Positions 35,201-44,065 are shown, counted from the stretch's first letter. The stretch: DNA of 59,831 nt from Rhizobium sp. ASV8 (GCF_016429255.1 NZ_JAELUG010000027.1:1-59831); one strand, 5' to 3'. Numbers and translations: made by a program. Notes: generated by a model not told the origin, from the sequence alone.

Positions 35201-35302
35201 CCTACAGCGCCGCGCGTCACATGTGACGCGTAGAGGTCGCTGTAGGACTTTAGGTCTGCTGCATAATTTGTCCCTAGATCGATCCCGATCTAGGGAATTA
35301 TG
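35201..35302. repeat. RIME-like rhizobial intergenic palindromic element
   Basis: There are two stem-loops in tandem. First: CCTACAGCG (35201-35209) pairs with CGCTGTAGG (35238-35246) and encloses an 18-base perfect palindrome, CGCGTCACATGTGACGCG (35213-35230). Second: CATAATT (35262-35268) pairs with AATTATG (35296-35302) outside CCCTAGATCG/CGATCTAGGG (35272-35281, 35286-35295). This layout matches the Rhizobium intergenic mosaic elements known from many rhizobial genomes. It fills most of the gap before the NmrA-like gene. Confidence 0.8.
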
Positions 35303-35411
35303 TAGTGCGTGAGATACCCCGACGGTCCCCGCGCCCCGTGCGCGTTCCGGGTCTGTTGGGCAGCCATATGACAAAGCTCCTTCAGCAGACCTTTTTCGAA
35401 GGAGTTGTTTC

Positions 35412-36374
35412 ATGTCTGCTATCGATAAATCCCAACCCATCCTCATCTATCTCGCCGGTGGCGTGCAGGGCGGCGCCGTCGTTCGCGCTGCGCTTCGCCG
35501 GGGCTTTAAGGTGAGAGCGCTCGTTCGGGATCGCAAACGCGTCCCGGCGCTCCCCGCCATTGGCGTCGAACTTGTCGAAGGGGATCTTCGCGATCCCGCC
35601 TCGCTTCGCGCCGCCGGCGCCGGCATCGCCCATGCCGTGATGCAAATTCCCATCGGATCGCAGGACGACATGCGCATCCAGGCCGAGAATGCGGTATCGG
35701 CGTCGATCGCATGCGGCCTGAAATCCGTTGTCCTGAAGCTCGCAAGCGGCAGTCGTCCCGCGCCTTGCGAGGAACCGAGCTTCGTCGCCAATGCGATGAT
35801 CGAGGATATTGTCCGCCGATCATACCTGCCGTTCTGCATCGTGCGTCCCACCATGTATCTCGACAATCTGCTGAAACCATCCGCCCTGAAAGATATCGTC
35901 GAGGAGGGTGTTTTCGCGCCACCGATCGCGGAATCCCAGCGCATCGCCTGGACTTCGGTCGACGATTGCGCCCGCGCGGCCATGACCCTGCTCGCACACG
36001 GCATCCATTCCGGCGATTATCGCATCGCCGGGCCAGACAGCGTGACAGGTAAGGAGTTGGTATCGCGGATGAGCCTATGGTTGGGGCGCCAGATCACCTA
36101 TCGCGCCCAGCCGCTCGATGAATTCGAGAGAGATGTGGATGCAGCAATGGGACCGGGAACAGGGCGCCGCGTCGCGTCCAAGTTCCGCTTCTTCGCATCT
36201 AATCCGGACGAAGCGGATGCTATACTCTCGCGCCCGTTCGAAGCGGGATCCGAGCTCAAGGATTTCCGGCCGACCGGCATAGAGGAATGGGTTCGCCAAC
36301 ATCGAAGAGCCTTCTTCGAAAGCAGTGCATCGAGCGCTGGCGATCATGGAGCAATTCCGAGGAAAACAGCCTAG
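35412..36374 (+). CDS. NmrA-like NAD(P)-binding protein
   Basis: This 320-residue atypical SDR of the NmrA/HSCARG type has a nucleotide-binding loop, IYLAGGVQGGAVVRAAL (residues 12-28), that deviates from GxxGxxG. RALVRDRKRVPAL follows, suited to NADP. VEGDLRDPASLRAA and CIVRPTMYLDNLL are family features. Such proteins act as redox sensors or reductases. No partner is evident here. GAAGGAG precedes the ATG at 35412. It converges with the AHL lactonase gene. Confidence 0.87.
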   Translation: MSAIDKSQPILIYLAGGVQGGAVVRAALRRGFKVRALVRDRKRVPALPAIGVELVEGDLRDPASLRAAGAGIAHAVMQIPIGSQDDMRIQAENAVSASIACGLKSVVLKLASGSRPAPCEEPSFVANAMIEDIVRRSYLPFCIVRPTMYLDNLLKPSALKDIVEEGVFAPPIAESQRIAWTSVDDCARAAMTLLAHGIHSGDYRIAGPDSVTGKELVSRMSLWLGRQITYRAQPLDEFERDVDAAMGPGTGRRVASKFRFFASNPDEADAILSRPFEAGSELKDFRPTGIEEWVRQHRRAFFESSASSAGDHGAIPRKTA

Positions 36375-36436
36375 CGTCGTTTCCTCCGAACCAGCGGGAG
36401 AAACAAAAAGCCTTTGCCGCCCTAACGGCACATGCG

Positions 36437-37228
36437 TCAGTCATAATAGGCTGGCGCATGCCTGAATTGCGGCCAGCCTTCGGGATCATGACCCGTAACG
36501 ATCATGGCGCCTGACTGCTCCGCCAGCACGCGGAGCTTTTGAACCGAGCGCACCGTCTCCACAGTGGACGTAAGGAAACCGGGAAGGGCTTTTTCGTTCC
36601 AATGGTCCAGCGTGTAGGCGGCATCGACGGTCAACAGAATAGCCCCCGATTTCGGCAGGCGCAGCAGGAAGGACTGGTGGCCAACGCTATGGCCCGGCGT
36701 GAAAATCATCCTGAGTGTGCCATCGCCATAGAGGTCGTAGCCATCTGTGACGCTGCCCTCCAGGAATTGCCATTTCAGACCCGGACGGTCGAAATCGCGG
36801 CGGACATAGGCGCCGGCCGCGAACCAATCGGGCGCAAAGGCATATTCATACTCCCGACGCTGGACGACGTGGGTTGCATTGGGGAAACGGCCGATGGCTC
36901 CGGTGTGGTCCGAATGCAGATGAGACAGAACGACGAAGCGAACATCGTCGGGCGAAAGGCCGAGCCTCGCCAGTTGCGCAACGCATCCCTGTTCCCCAGT
37001 CATAAAAGGCTTGTAGCTGTCGACGCCATCGCCCCAATAGCCGCGCGGATCCACCAGGCCCTCAGCTGCCAACCCGCCGTCGATGATGACGTTACCCTTG
37101 GGATGAGCGAGCAGAAACCAGGGCACCGGTATTTCATAATCGGCGCCACCCCCCTCGCCCATCCTGATGTCATGGACTTTGCATTTCTGAGTGCCTGACT
37201 GAAACATATATAGCCTGATCTCGCTCAT
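36437..37228 (-). CDS. N-acyl homoserine lactonase, AttM/BlcC-like metallo-beta-lactamase fold
   Basis: This 263-residue zinc hydrolase probably opens the lactone ring of acyl-homoserine lactones and possibly gamma-butyrolactones. The metal motif is H103-L-H105-S-D107-H108, with His180, Asp202 and His247 completing the di-zinc site. From memory it resembles Agrobacterium AttM/BlcC over its whole length, for example TLDHWNEKALPGFL and IGRFPNATHVVQR. I chose the ATG at 37228 because it gives the AttM-like N-terminus MSEIRLYMFQSGT. It is divergent from a LysR gene (120-base gap) rather than in a blcABC operon. Confidence 0.92.
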   Translation of the reverse strand: MSEIRLYMFQSGTQKCKVHDIRMGEGGGADYEIPVPWFLLAHPKGNVIIDGGLAAEGLVDPRGYWGDGVDSYKPFMTGEQGCVAQLARLGLSPDDVRFVVLSHLHSDHTGAIGRFPNATHVVQRREYEYAFAPDWFAAGAYVRRDFDRPGLKWQFLEGSVTDGYDLYGDGTLRMIFTPGHSVGHQSFLLRLPKSGAILLTVDAAYTLDHWNEKALPGFLTSTVETVRSVQKLRVLAEQSGAMIVTGHDPEGWPQFRHAPAYYD

Positions 37229-37348
37229 CACCCTGCCTGCCGTTCGAAGATACCGTTGGTGTCGCCCCCTTGTTTCGACGATCGGCATGCCGGCCACTAG
37301 GCGGCATCGTCCACTTACATTTATCGGCTGAGCCGATATATTGCCGGC

Positions 37349-38245
37349 ATGGATCTATTGGTGGCGATGCGCGTCTATGTCAGGGTGGTGGAACGCGGCA
37401 GCATGTCGGCCGCCGCCCGCGACCTCGGCATGGGCCAGCCCGCCGTCAGCGAGCGCATTGATCGGCTGGAGCAATATCTGGGCTCACGGCTGCTGCTGCG
37501 AAACACACGCAAGCTCTCCGTTACCGATACCGGCCTCGCCTTCTACGAACGCAGCAAACAGGTTCTCGACGCCGCGAGCGATGCTCTGGCCGTTGCGAAT
37601 GGCGATCAGCCGTTGCGCGGCACGCTCAGGATCGCCGCGCCGCACGGCGTCGGCGAGGTCATGTTGCCGTCAATCCTGCTGCGGATGCGCGAACGCCACC
37701 CTGAGCTCAAGATCGATCTGGTGCTCAACGACAGGATCGTCGATCCCGTGACGGAGGGCGTCGACATCTCCCTGCGTCTCGGCGATCTTGGAGAAGGTAA
37801 TTTCATTGCTCGTAAGCTTGGCCATGTCGGGCGTGTGCTGGTGGCGTCGCCGGGCTATCTCGAGCGGCGTGGTGCGCCCGCAAACCCCTGCGAACTCATC
37901 GACCATCCTTTTCTTCGAGTTTCCGGCCTCTTCAACGGCGCGCGACTTCCGCTGATTTCCGCGGATCGGCAAGAAGAACTCGCCGCCATCAACATCGTCC
38001 TCAGCACAAGCCACTGGCGGCCGCTGCATGACTTGCTGCTGGATGGCGCCGGCATCGGCGTCTTGCAGCAGCCCGTTTGCGCTGAGGATCTTGCGAGCGG
38101 CAAACTGATACCGCTGCTGCCTGGATTTACCGTGCCGGGGTTCGATCTGCATGCGCTCTACCCGGCGGCGAGGCCGGTGGCGCCCCGGATACGAGCAGTC
38201 CTCTCCCTGCTGGAGGAGGAACTGCCGTCGACCTTGACCCGCTAG
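37349..38245 (+). CDS. LysR family transcriptional regulator
   Basis: This 298-residue protein has a helix-turn-helix at residues 1-60 (MRVYVRVVERGSMSAAARDL, QPAVSERIDRLEQYLG) and a substrate-binding-like domain at about 88-290. It belongs by appearance to the AaeR/DsdC-like group with short linkers. It is divergent from the AHL lactonase gene, which it most likely regulates, and converges with the MFS gene 33 bases away. Confidence 0.92.
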   Translation: MDLLVAMRVYVRVVERGSMSAAARDLGMGQPAVSERIDRLEQYLGSRLLLRNTRKLSVTDTGLAFYERSKQVLDAASDALAVANGDQPLRGTLRIAAPHGVGEVMLPSILLRMRERHPELKIDLVLNDRIVDPVTEGVDISLRLGDLGEGNFIARKLGHVGRVLVASPGYLERRGAPANPCELIDHPFLRVSGLFNGARLPLISADRQEELAAINIVLSTSHWRPLHDLLLDGAGIGVLQQPVCAEDLASGKLIPLLPGFTVPGFDLHALYPAARPVAPRIRAVLSLLEEELPSTLTR

Positions 38246-38278
38246 TATCAGCTATTGGCATCCATGTATGGCCGGTTC

Positions 38279-39601
38279 TTAGGCGCCATTTCCGCCGATC
38301 TTCTGCGTCGCGATGGCCGGCGTCGCCCGCAGGGTCAGCGCCCAGAAAAGAAGGGTCACCAGGCTGATGGCGGCGCCAGAGAAGCAGACACCGGTCCATC
38401 CCGCATGGGCGTAGATGATGGTCGACGTCGAGGAGCCGATGGCGCTGCCGATCGAATAGAACACCATATAGGCTGCGGTGAGACGGTTTTGCGCTTCCGG
38501 CCTGACGCGATAGATCATACCCTGATTGGCGACATGCGTTGCCTGAAGGCCGAAATCGATGACGAGGACGCCGATAACAAGCCAGAGGATCGAATGGTCC
38601 AGCATCGAGATCGGTAGCCAGGCACATAACATCAATGCAAGCGCGATGCCGGTGACGCGTTGACCATGACCGCGATCGGTCCAGCGCCCTGCCCGGACGG
38701 CTCCGAGCGCGCCCGCCGCTCCCGCAAGGCCGAACAAGCCGACCTCCGTATGCGACATGGAGTGAGGCGGTGCGGTCAGCGGCAAGACAAGCGGCGCCAG
38801 CAGCGTGGTGATATTGGCGAAGATCAGCATGGCGATAACGGCGCGGATGCGTAAAACGGGTTCTTCGACCAGCAGCGTCGCCAGAGAACGGATGAGGTCA
38901 AGATAGGAAAGGCTCGATTTCGGCTTCTCCTGCCGCGGCAAGGCACGCCACAACAGGAATGCGATCACCAGCGTCAGCAATGCCGATACGATATAGACCG
39001 TCCGCCAGCCGGAGAGGTCGGTGAGCGTTCCGGCAACGCTTCGCGCCAGAAGAATGCCGAGCACGATGCCGCTGGTGACCATGCCAACGATGTGACCGCG
39101 CTCGGAGGGATGCGCAAGGCTCGCGGCATAGGCGACCAGCGCCTGCGTCACCACGGCCAGGAAGCCGACGGCCGCCATGGACGCCAGCAGCATCGTCGCA
39201 TTGCTGGAAACGCTGACGCAGACCAGGGCAACCACGGTCAGCATCGACTGTACGACGATCAGCTTGCGCCGATCGACGAGGTCGCCAAGCGGCACAAGCA
39301 GGATCAGGCCGAGCCCGTAACCAAGCTGCGTTGCGCCGACGATGAGGCCGGCGACGGTACGCGAGAGCTGGAGATCGTCTGCCATGACATCGAGAAGCGG
39401 GTGGGCGAAATAGGCATTGGCAACCGCCAGGCCGCTGGCAACCGCAAACAGCAGGATGGTCAGGCGCATCAGCGGCGCGCGGCCTGCAATGTCCGCAGAC
39501 GACGCCTCGGTTTGGCCCTTGGCGGCGGTCGCCTGAGCGGAATCGAGACGCACAATATCCTTCGCGCCGCCCGCCGGCGGCACGTCTTGCCTGATTGTCA
39601 T
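38279..39601 (-). CDS. MFS transporter
   Basis: This 440-residue inner-membrane protein has about twelve hydrophobic segments after a 45-residue hydrophilic tail. The MFS loop 2-3 motif appears as PLGDLVDRRKLIVVQ (about residues 104-118). It resembles proton-driven efflux pumps for small toxic compounds. The substrate is unknown. GGGAG lies six bases before the ATG at 39601. It is divergent from hxlR, with twin dyads in between, so HxlR control is likely. Confidence 0.92.
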   Translation of the reverse strand: MTIRQDVPPAGGAKDIVRLDSAQATAAKGQTEASSADIAGRAPLMRLTILLFAVASGLAVANAYFAHPLLDVMADDLQLSRTVAGLIVGATQLGYGLGLILLVPLGDLVDRRKLIVVQSMLTVVALVCVSVSSNATMLLASMAAVGFLAVVTQALVAYAASLAHPSERGHIVGMVTSGIVLGILLARSVAGTLTDLSGWRTVYIVSALLTLVIAFLLWRALPRQEKPKSSLSYLDLIRSLATLLVEEPVLRIRAVIAMLIFANITTLLAPLVLPLTAPPHSMSHTEVGLFGLAGAAGALGAVRAGRWTDRGHGQRVTGIALALMLCAWLPISMLDHSILWLVIGVLVIDFGLQATHVANQGMIYRVRPEAQNRLTAAYMVFYSIGSAIGSSTSTIIYAHAGWTGVCFSGAAISLVTLLFWALTLRATPAIATQKIGGNGA

Positions 39602-39616
39602 TGCAAACTCCCGTAT

Positions 39617-39676
39617 TTTCGGTTTAATAACGAAACTAAACATCGAATAGCAGTGTTGGTTTAATAATGCAACCAA
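39617..39676. promoter_or_regulatory. Twin dyads between MFS and HxlR genes (candidate HxlR operators)
   Basis: TTTCG/CGAAA (39617-39621, 39631-39635) and TTGGTT/AACCAA (39656-39661, 39671-39676) both have nine-base spacers and share the word GGTTTAATAA (39621-39630 and 39658-39667). The centres are about 40 bases apart. They cover the whole divergent promoter region, so both genes could be repressed together. Confidence 0.6.
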
Positions 39677-39709
39677 TCTTGCGTGCAAAATGCGTGGGAG
39701 GCTAAGGGA

Positions 39710-40162
39710 ATGGTGGCGCGAAAGAGCCTCAAAGGCGATTATTGCCCGAGCGCGCGCTCACTGGATGTGATCGGCGACTGGTGGTCGCTGCTGATCGTGC
39801 GCGATGCCTTCGACGGGCTGACGCGCTTCGGCGAGTTTCAAAAGAGCCTCGGTATCGCCAAGAACATCCTCACCGAGCGCCTGAAGACGCTGGTGGCAAG
39901 CGGCATCCTGGAACTTGTTCCGACAAGCGAAGGTGGCGCCCGCATGGAATATCGGTTGACGGCGATGGGGAAAGATCTCTTCCCGGTCATGGTGGCGTTG
40001 CGCCAGTTCGGCGAGCGCCATCTTTTTGAACCGGCGGAAGACCATTCGCTCTTGGTGGATCGTGCAAGCGGACAGCCCGTGCACCTCGACATCAGGGCGC
40101 AGGACGGCCGGCTCATCGGCCCGGATGAAACGGTTATCGTGAGAATACCCGAAGAGACATAG
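39710..40162 (+). CDS. HxlR family transcriptional regulator
   Basis: This 150-residue winged-helix protein has the HxlR core at residues 10-100: DYCPSARSLDVIGDWWSLLIVRDAF and FGEFQKSLGIAKNILTERLKTL. Cys14 is the conserved N-terminal cysteine that acts as an aldehyde or redox sensor in some relatives such as HypR and YodB. GGAGG lies eight bases before the ATG at 39710. It is divergent from the MFS gene. Confidence 0.92.
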   Translation: MVARKSLKGDYCPSARSLDVIGDWWSLLIVRDAFDGLTRFGEFQKSLGIAKNILTERLKTLVASGILELVPTSEGGARMEYRLTAMGKDLFPVMVALRQFGERHLFEPAEDHSLLVDRASGQPVHLDIRAQDGRLIGPDETVIVRIPEET

Positions 40163-40193
40163 GAGGGCCCAAGCGCCCAGCCTGATGCTTTGT

Positions 40194-40238
40194 CCTTTCC
40201 GGACGGAAAACCACTGTACGGTTTTCCTGAAAGTGCTT
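40194..40238. repeat. Intergenic palindromic repeat, copy 2
   Basis: The core at 40205-40227 reads GGAAAACC-ACTGTAC-GGTTTTCC, a perfect eight-base inverted repeat. The flanks TTTCCGGAC and TGAAAGTGCTT match copy 1. The inner arms differ from copies 1 and 3 but pair better, as expected if the structure matters. It lies between the convergent hxlR and flavoprotein genes, where it could stop transcription from both sides. Confidence 0.8.
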
Positions 40239-40242
40239 CGAC

Positions 40243-41124
40243 TTAAAACACCAGCGACCGATGCAACTGTGCGCCGGCCCAGGCGCCATCACCAACTGCC
40301 AGCGTCACCGAATGCGGGATGCGCGCGGCATCACCGCAAGCAAAAGCGCCGGAGATGGTGGTTTCCTTCGCGGCATCTGTCTGGATCTGCGTGCCGAAAA
40401 GCGTGGCCTCGATGGCGCAGCCGAGATGCTCCGCAATCGGGCTCGCCGGCGCAACCCGCGACGCAGTGAAGAGCCCGGCAAACGGCAGCAGGCGACCATC
40501 GCTCAGGCGCACATCCGCCTTCCCCTCCAGCCCTGCGACGAGCGTTTCCTCGATGGTCACGCCACGCGCGGCGAGATCTGCCCGCTGCTCGGCATCCGGA
40601 GCGAAGGAGCCATTGAGAAAGAGCGTTACATCGCCCCATTCCGGCAGCAGCTGCGCCTGATGCAGGGACATCGGGCCGGTGGCGATGCAGCCAATGCGAC
40701 CCTGATCGAGCTCGTAGCCGTGGCAATAGGGGCAGTGGAAGACGCTTTTGCCCCAGCGCTCGCCAAGCCCCTCGACGGCCGGCAGCGTATCGGCCACACC
40801 CGTCGCAAAGAGAAGCCGGCGGCCGTCATGACGGGCACCATCGGCGGTCGTGACAACAAATGCATCCTTCTCGCCCTCGGCTCGCTCGGCATTGCCCTCG
40901 ACCCAGGTCAGTGTCGGATAGGCCAGAAGCTGCTCGCGCGCCTTTGCGGCAATCTCGGCAGGATCGACACCGTCCTGACCGAGAAAGCCGTGAGACTCCT
41001 CCGTGAAACGGTTGCGGCGTTGGCCGGCATCGATGACCAGCACCTTGCGACGGGCACGAAGAAGCTGGAGGGCGGCCGCCATTCCGGCGTAACTGCCCCC
41101 GATGACGATGACGTCGTGGCTCAT
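40243..41124 (-). CDS. Thioredoxin reductase-like FAD/NAD(P) oxidoreductase
   Basis: This 293-residue flavoprotein has FAD-binding GGSYAG at residues 9-14 and a redox-active C131-P-Y-C134 in the NAD(P) domain (FHCPYCHGYEL). That position is used by thioredoxin reductase, but the protein is shorter at the C-terminus. The family includes disulfide reductases involved in antibiotic biosynthesis and thiol stress. AAGGA lies seven bases before the ATG at 41124, which overlaps the Rrf2 stop (ATGA). The Rrf2-type protein is thus translationally coupled and its probable regulator. Confidence 0.92.
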   Translation of the reverse strand: MSHDVIVIGGSYAGMAAALQLLRARRKVLVIDAGQRRNRFTEESHGFLGQDGVDPAEIAAKAREQLLAYPTLTWVEGNAERAEGEKDAFVVTTADGARHDGRRLLFATGVADTLPAVEGLGERWGKSVFHCPYCHGYELDQGRIGCIATGPMSLHQAQLLPEWGDVTLFLNGSFAPDAEQRADLAARGVTIEETLVAGLEGKADVRLSDGRLLPFAGLFTASRVAPASPIAEHLGCAIEATLFGTQIQTDAAKETTISGAFACGDAARIPHSVTLAVGDGAWAGAQLHRSLVF

Positions 41125-41570
41125 GATATGGTCCTTGTTTCGCGCCACTCCGCATGGCGCCGCGCGAAATCGGCGGCGAGATCGGCGAGGGTGACGGTTT
41201 CAAAACGTTTGAGCAGCAGCGCCTCGGCCTCGGCGAAGGCGTCGTCGAGCACGGAATTGACCGCCTGCTCCACGAGGCATTCGGGCGTTTCGTTGCGATT
41301 GCCGATGGCAAAAACGGCGGGTTCGCCGAGAGCCTCGTGCAACTGGCGCAAGGTGACTGCGCCGAGATCGGCCGCAATCGTCCAGCCACCCGTGTGTCCC
41401 TTGGCGGAGTTGACGATGCCGACCTCACGCAGCAGCCCCATGGTGCGCCGCACGACGACCGGATTGGTGTTCATGCATTGCGCCAGGGTCTCGGATGTGA
41501 CGGGACCATCCTGCTCTGCCATATGGAGAAGAGCGTGAAGAACGGAAGAAAGGCGGCTGTCTCTTTTCAT
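41121..41570 (-). CDS. Rrf2 family transcriptional regulator
   Basis: This 149-residue winged-helix protein of the Rrf2 family has helix-turn-helix SETLAQCMNTNPVVVRRTMGLLREVG (residues 26-51) and wing SAKGHTGGWTIA. It has only two cysteines (Cys32 and Cys98 in ETPECLVEQAV), not the three of IscR, so an iron-sulfur cluster is unlikely and thiol sensing is possible. It resembles YwnA/CymR-like members. First gene of a two-gene operon with the flavoprotein. Confidence 0.9.
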   Translation of the reverse strand: MKRDSRLSSVLHALLHMAEQDGPVTSETLAQCMNTNPVVVRRTMGLLREVGIVNSAKGHTGGWTIAADLGAVTLRQLHEALGEPAVFAIGNRNETPECLVEQAVNSVLDDAFAEAEALLLKRFETVTLADLAADFARRHAEWRETRTIS

Positions 41571-41636
41571 GTAACTTCAATTATTACGATTCGAAACAAC
41601 AATCAAGTGCCGCGTCGAAGGAAGGAAATTTCCAGA

Positions 41637-42218
41637 CTAGACGTGCCCTTTGAAGCTGACATCCAGCGCCGAGGCGCAGATGCGCACCTCATCACCAAGC
41701 GACCATTCTGCGGCTCGCGCCGCCATTACGGCCGGAACGCCCTCTGAGCCCGGTCCGGCCGGGATGTCATAGGTGGCATGCGCATCATGCGGGAGCAGCA
41801 CGCCATAGCCGCGCTCCAGCGCAGCCCGCGCCGTGGCGGCAACACACATGTCCGAAAGCAGGCCGCAGATGGCGAGATCGCGCACGCCCGAGGCCTTGAG
41901 AATGCTGTCGAGATCGGTGTCTTCAAACCCGTCATCCCCGACCTTTCGGACCACTCTCTCACCGGCAAGAAGCGGAAAATGCAGCTCCCATCCAGCTTGA
42001 AACGGCGCGTCCACGGCATTTGGCGGACCGTCATTCTGCAGGAATACCACCGGCACGCCGGCGTTGCGCGCTTGAGTCAGCAGTACGGTGATCGCCGATA
42101 GCAGCAACTCATGACCGGGCACGGCTTGCGGCCCTTGTACGAAGCCGCTCTGCACATCAACGACGACGAGCGCATCCGCCCGATGATGATCGCCAAGCTC
42201 GTGCCGCTCTTTTTCCAT
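41637..42218 (-). CDS. Isochorismatase family cysteine hydrolase
   Basis: This 193-residue protein has the catalytic triad of the family: Asp21 (VVVDVQSGF), Lys92 (VRKVGDDGF) and Cys125 (GLLSDMCVAATAR). Members hydrolyse isochorismate, nicotinamide, N-carbamoyl compounds or other small amides. The substrate is not evident. It has its own spacing (79 bases from the TauE gene upstream, 66 from rrf2 downstream), so operon membership is unclear. Confidence 0.9.
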   Translation of the reverse strand: MEKERHELGDHHRADALVVVDVQSGFVQGPQAVPGHELLLSAITVLLTQARNAGVPVVFLQNDGPPNAVDAPFQAGWELHFPLLAGERVVRKVGDDGFEDTDLDSILKASGVRDLAICGLLSDMCVAATARAALERGYGVLLPHDAHATYDIPAGPGSEGVPAVMAARAAEWSLGDEVRICASALDVSFKGHV

Positions 42219-42297
42219 CGATCAATCGCTCCGGCGCCTGAGAGAAACTCCCGAGCATATGGGAAGGCACCAAGCCGTTGGACAATAGCTGCGTGAC

Positions 42298-43047
42298 CTA
42301 GAGAACTGCTTTGATGACCATTTCGGCGCCAAGCACCAGAAGGCAGACCAGAAACCAGCGGCGGAAGGTTGTCGGGGAGACGCGATTGCGGATGATCTGT
42401 CCCGCCCACATGCCGGCCAGCGCCGGAATGATCGCAAGGGCGGACATCGCCAGATTGTCGATGCGAAAGGCGCCGTGCCAGGCGAGTGCTCCGGCAAGCG
42501 CCACCGTCGAAACAGTGAAGGAAAGGCCAAGCGCCTGAACCAGGTCATCCTTCTCAAGGCCGAGCGCCTGAAGATAGGGGACCGCGGGCACGACGAAGAC
42601 GCCGGTTGCCCCCGTCAGAAGGCCCGTTACCAGGCCAATGACGGGCGACATCAACGGCTCCAGTTTCGCGGGTACACGAAGCTGGCGGGCAAGCAGAGCA
42701 TGGGCGGCATAAAGGGCGAGAGCTGCGCCCAAAGCACCCGTCGTGACGAGCGAATTGCCGCTGACAAGCAAGGATGAGCCGGCGAAAGTGCCAGCCACGA
42801 CCAAGGCGGTCAGCAGCCAGAACCGGCGCGCAAGTTTGCCGAAGCTCGGTCCTGCAAGCAGCTGCCAGACATTGGTCACGAAGGACGGCACGATCAACAG
42901 GCTCGCTGCGGCGAGGGGCGAGATCAATGCGCCGAGCACGCCCATCGCCACCGTCGGCAGCCCCATGCCGGTCACGCCCTTGACGATGCCTGCAGCAAAG
43001 AAGGTCGCGAAGATCGCGACAACAAGCGATGTCGAATGTTCCATCAT
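42298..43047 (-). CDS. TauE/SafE family membrane transporter (sulfite exporter type)
   Basis: This 249-residue inner-membrane protein has about eight hydrophobic segments and the family pattern GIVKGVTGMGLPTVAMG near residues 20-36, with GLLTGATGVFVVPAVPYLQ in the second half. Members export sulfite, sulfoacetate or organosulfur compounds or import related anions. It is divergent from a LysR gene with a 97-base gap and probably under its control. Confidence 0.9.
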   Translation of the reverse strand: MMEHSTSLVVAIFATFFAAGIVKGVTGMGLPTVAMGVLGALISPLAAASLLIVPSFVTNVWQLLAGPSFGKLARRFWLLTALVVAGTFAGSSLLVSGNSLVTTGALGAALALYAAHALLARQLRVPAKLEPLMSPVIGLVTGLLTGATGVFVVPAVPYLQALGLEKDDLVQALGLSFTVSTVALAGALAWHGAFRIDNLAMSALAIIPALAGMWAGQIIRNRVSPTTFRRWFLVCLLVLGAEMVIKAVL

Positions 43048-43144
43048 GCCCCTTCCCTAGCAAATCCGGAAGGTCGGACAATGCGGATGATGCGAAGGCA
43101 GGCTTCGGCTATACCGAAGGCTGAATATGCGGTAGTCTTCGGGC

Positions 43145-44065
43145 ATGCGTTTCGATCTGACCGACCTTCGCCTCTTCCTCGCCGTCGTTGATGCCGGCAG
43201 CATCACGCATGGAGCCGCCGATGTCGGCCTCTCATTGCCAGCTGCCAGCGAGAGGCTGCGCGATATGGAAGCCAATGGCGGCGTGCAGCTGCTGGAGCGC
43301 GGGCGGCGCGGCGTCCGTCCGACGCCGGCCGGAGAGGCGCTGGTGCATCACGCCCGCCTGATCCAACGTCAATTGGCGCAGATGCGCGGCGAACTCGGCG
43401 AACATGCAAGCGGCCTCCGGGCAACGATCCGGCTTCTCGCCAACACCGCCTCAATCACCGAGTTCCTACCCAAGCGCCTTGCCCCCTGGATGGCAGGGCA
43501 TCCGCGAGTCGACATCGAACTCAAGGAACGCCAAAGTGGCGAGATCGCCAGGGCCGTTTCGGTTGGGTTGGCCGACATCGGCATCCTCTCCGACGCAGTC
43601 GATACGACCGGCCTGCTACTGCAGCCCTTCGCGACCGACAGGCTCGCCGTGGTCATGCCTCGCGATCATCCGCATGCCGCAACGAAGCGGGTCGCTTTCG
43701 CCGATATTCTGCATGAGCATTTCATCGGGATTGCCGGCGGAGCACTGCAGGAACACATCGATGCGCAGGCCGCGAGGCTCGGCACGAGGCTGAAGATGCG
43801 TGTGCGGCTGCGGACCTTCGAGAGCATCTGCGAGATGGCGGCTCATGGCATCGGTCTCGGCATCGTGCCCGAAGCAGCCGCACGGCGCTGCAGCCGCTCC
43901 GTGAGCATTGCCGTATGCCGCCTTGCCGACGACTGGGCGACACGCAGACTTTCGGTCTGTGCCCGTTCGCTGGACGATCTTCCGCAGCCTGCCCGCAATC
44001 TTTTCGAGCATCTGGCAGCGACAAAACCACGACCTACATTGGAAAAGCCGCCGCGGATCGAATAG
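43145..44065 (+). CDS. LysR family transcriptional regulator
   Basis: This 306-residue protein has an N-terminal helix-turn-helix (LRLFLAVVDAGSITHGAADVG, LPAASERLRDME) and an effector domain at about residues 90-295 with ADIGILSDAVDTTGL. It is divergent from the TauE-type transporter. On its own strand the alpha/beta hydrolase gene follows 47 bases later, so it may control both sides. Confidence 0.92.
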   Translation: MRFDLTDLRLFLAVVDAGSITHGAADVGLSLPAASERLRDMEANGGVQLLERGRRGVRPTPAGEALVHHARLIQRQLAQMRGELGEHASGLRATIRLLANTASITEFLPKRLAPWMAGHPRVDIELKERQSGEIARAVSVGLADIGILSDAVDTTGLLLQPFATDRLAVVMPRDHPHAATKRVAFADILHEHFIGIAGGALQEHIDAQAARLGTRLKMRVRLRTFESICEMAAHGIGLGIVPEAAARRCSRSVSIAVCRLADDWATRRLSVCARSLDDLPQPARNLFEHLAATKPRPTLEKPPRIE

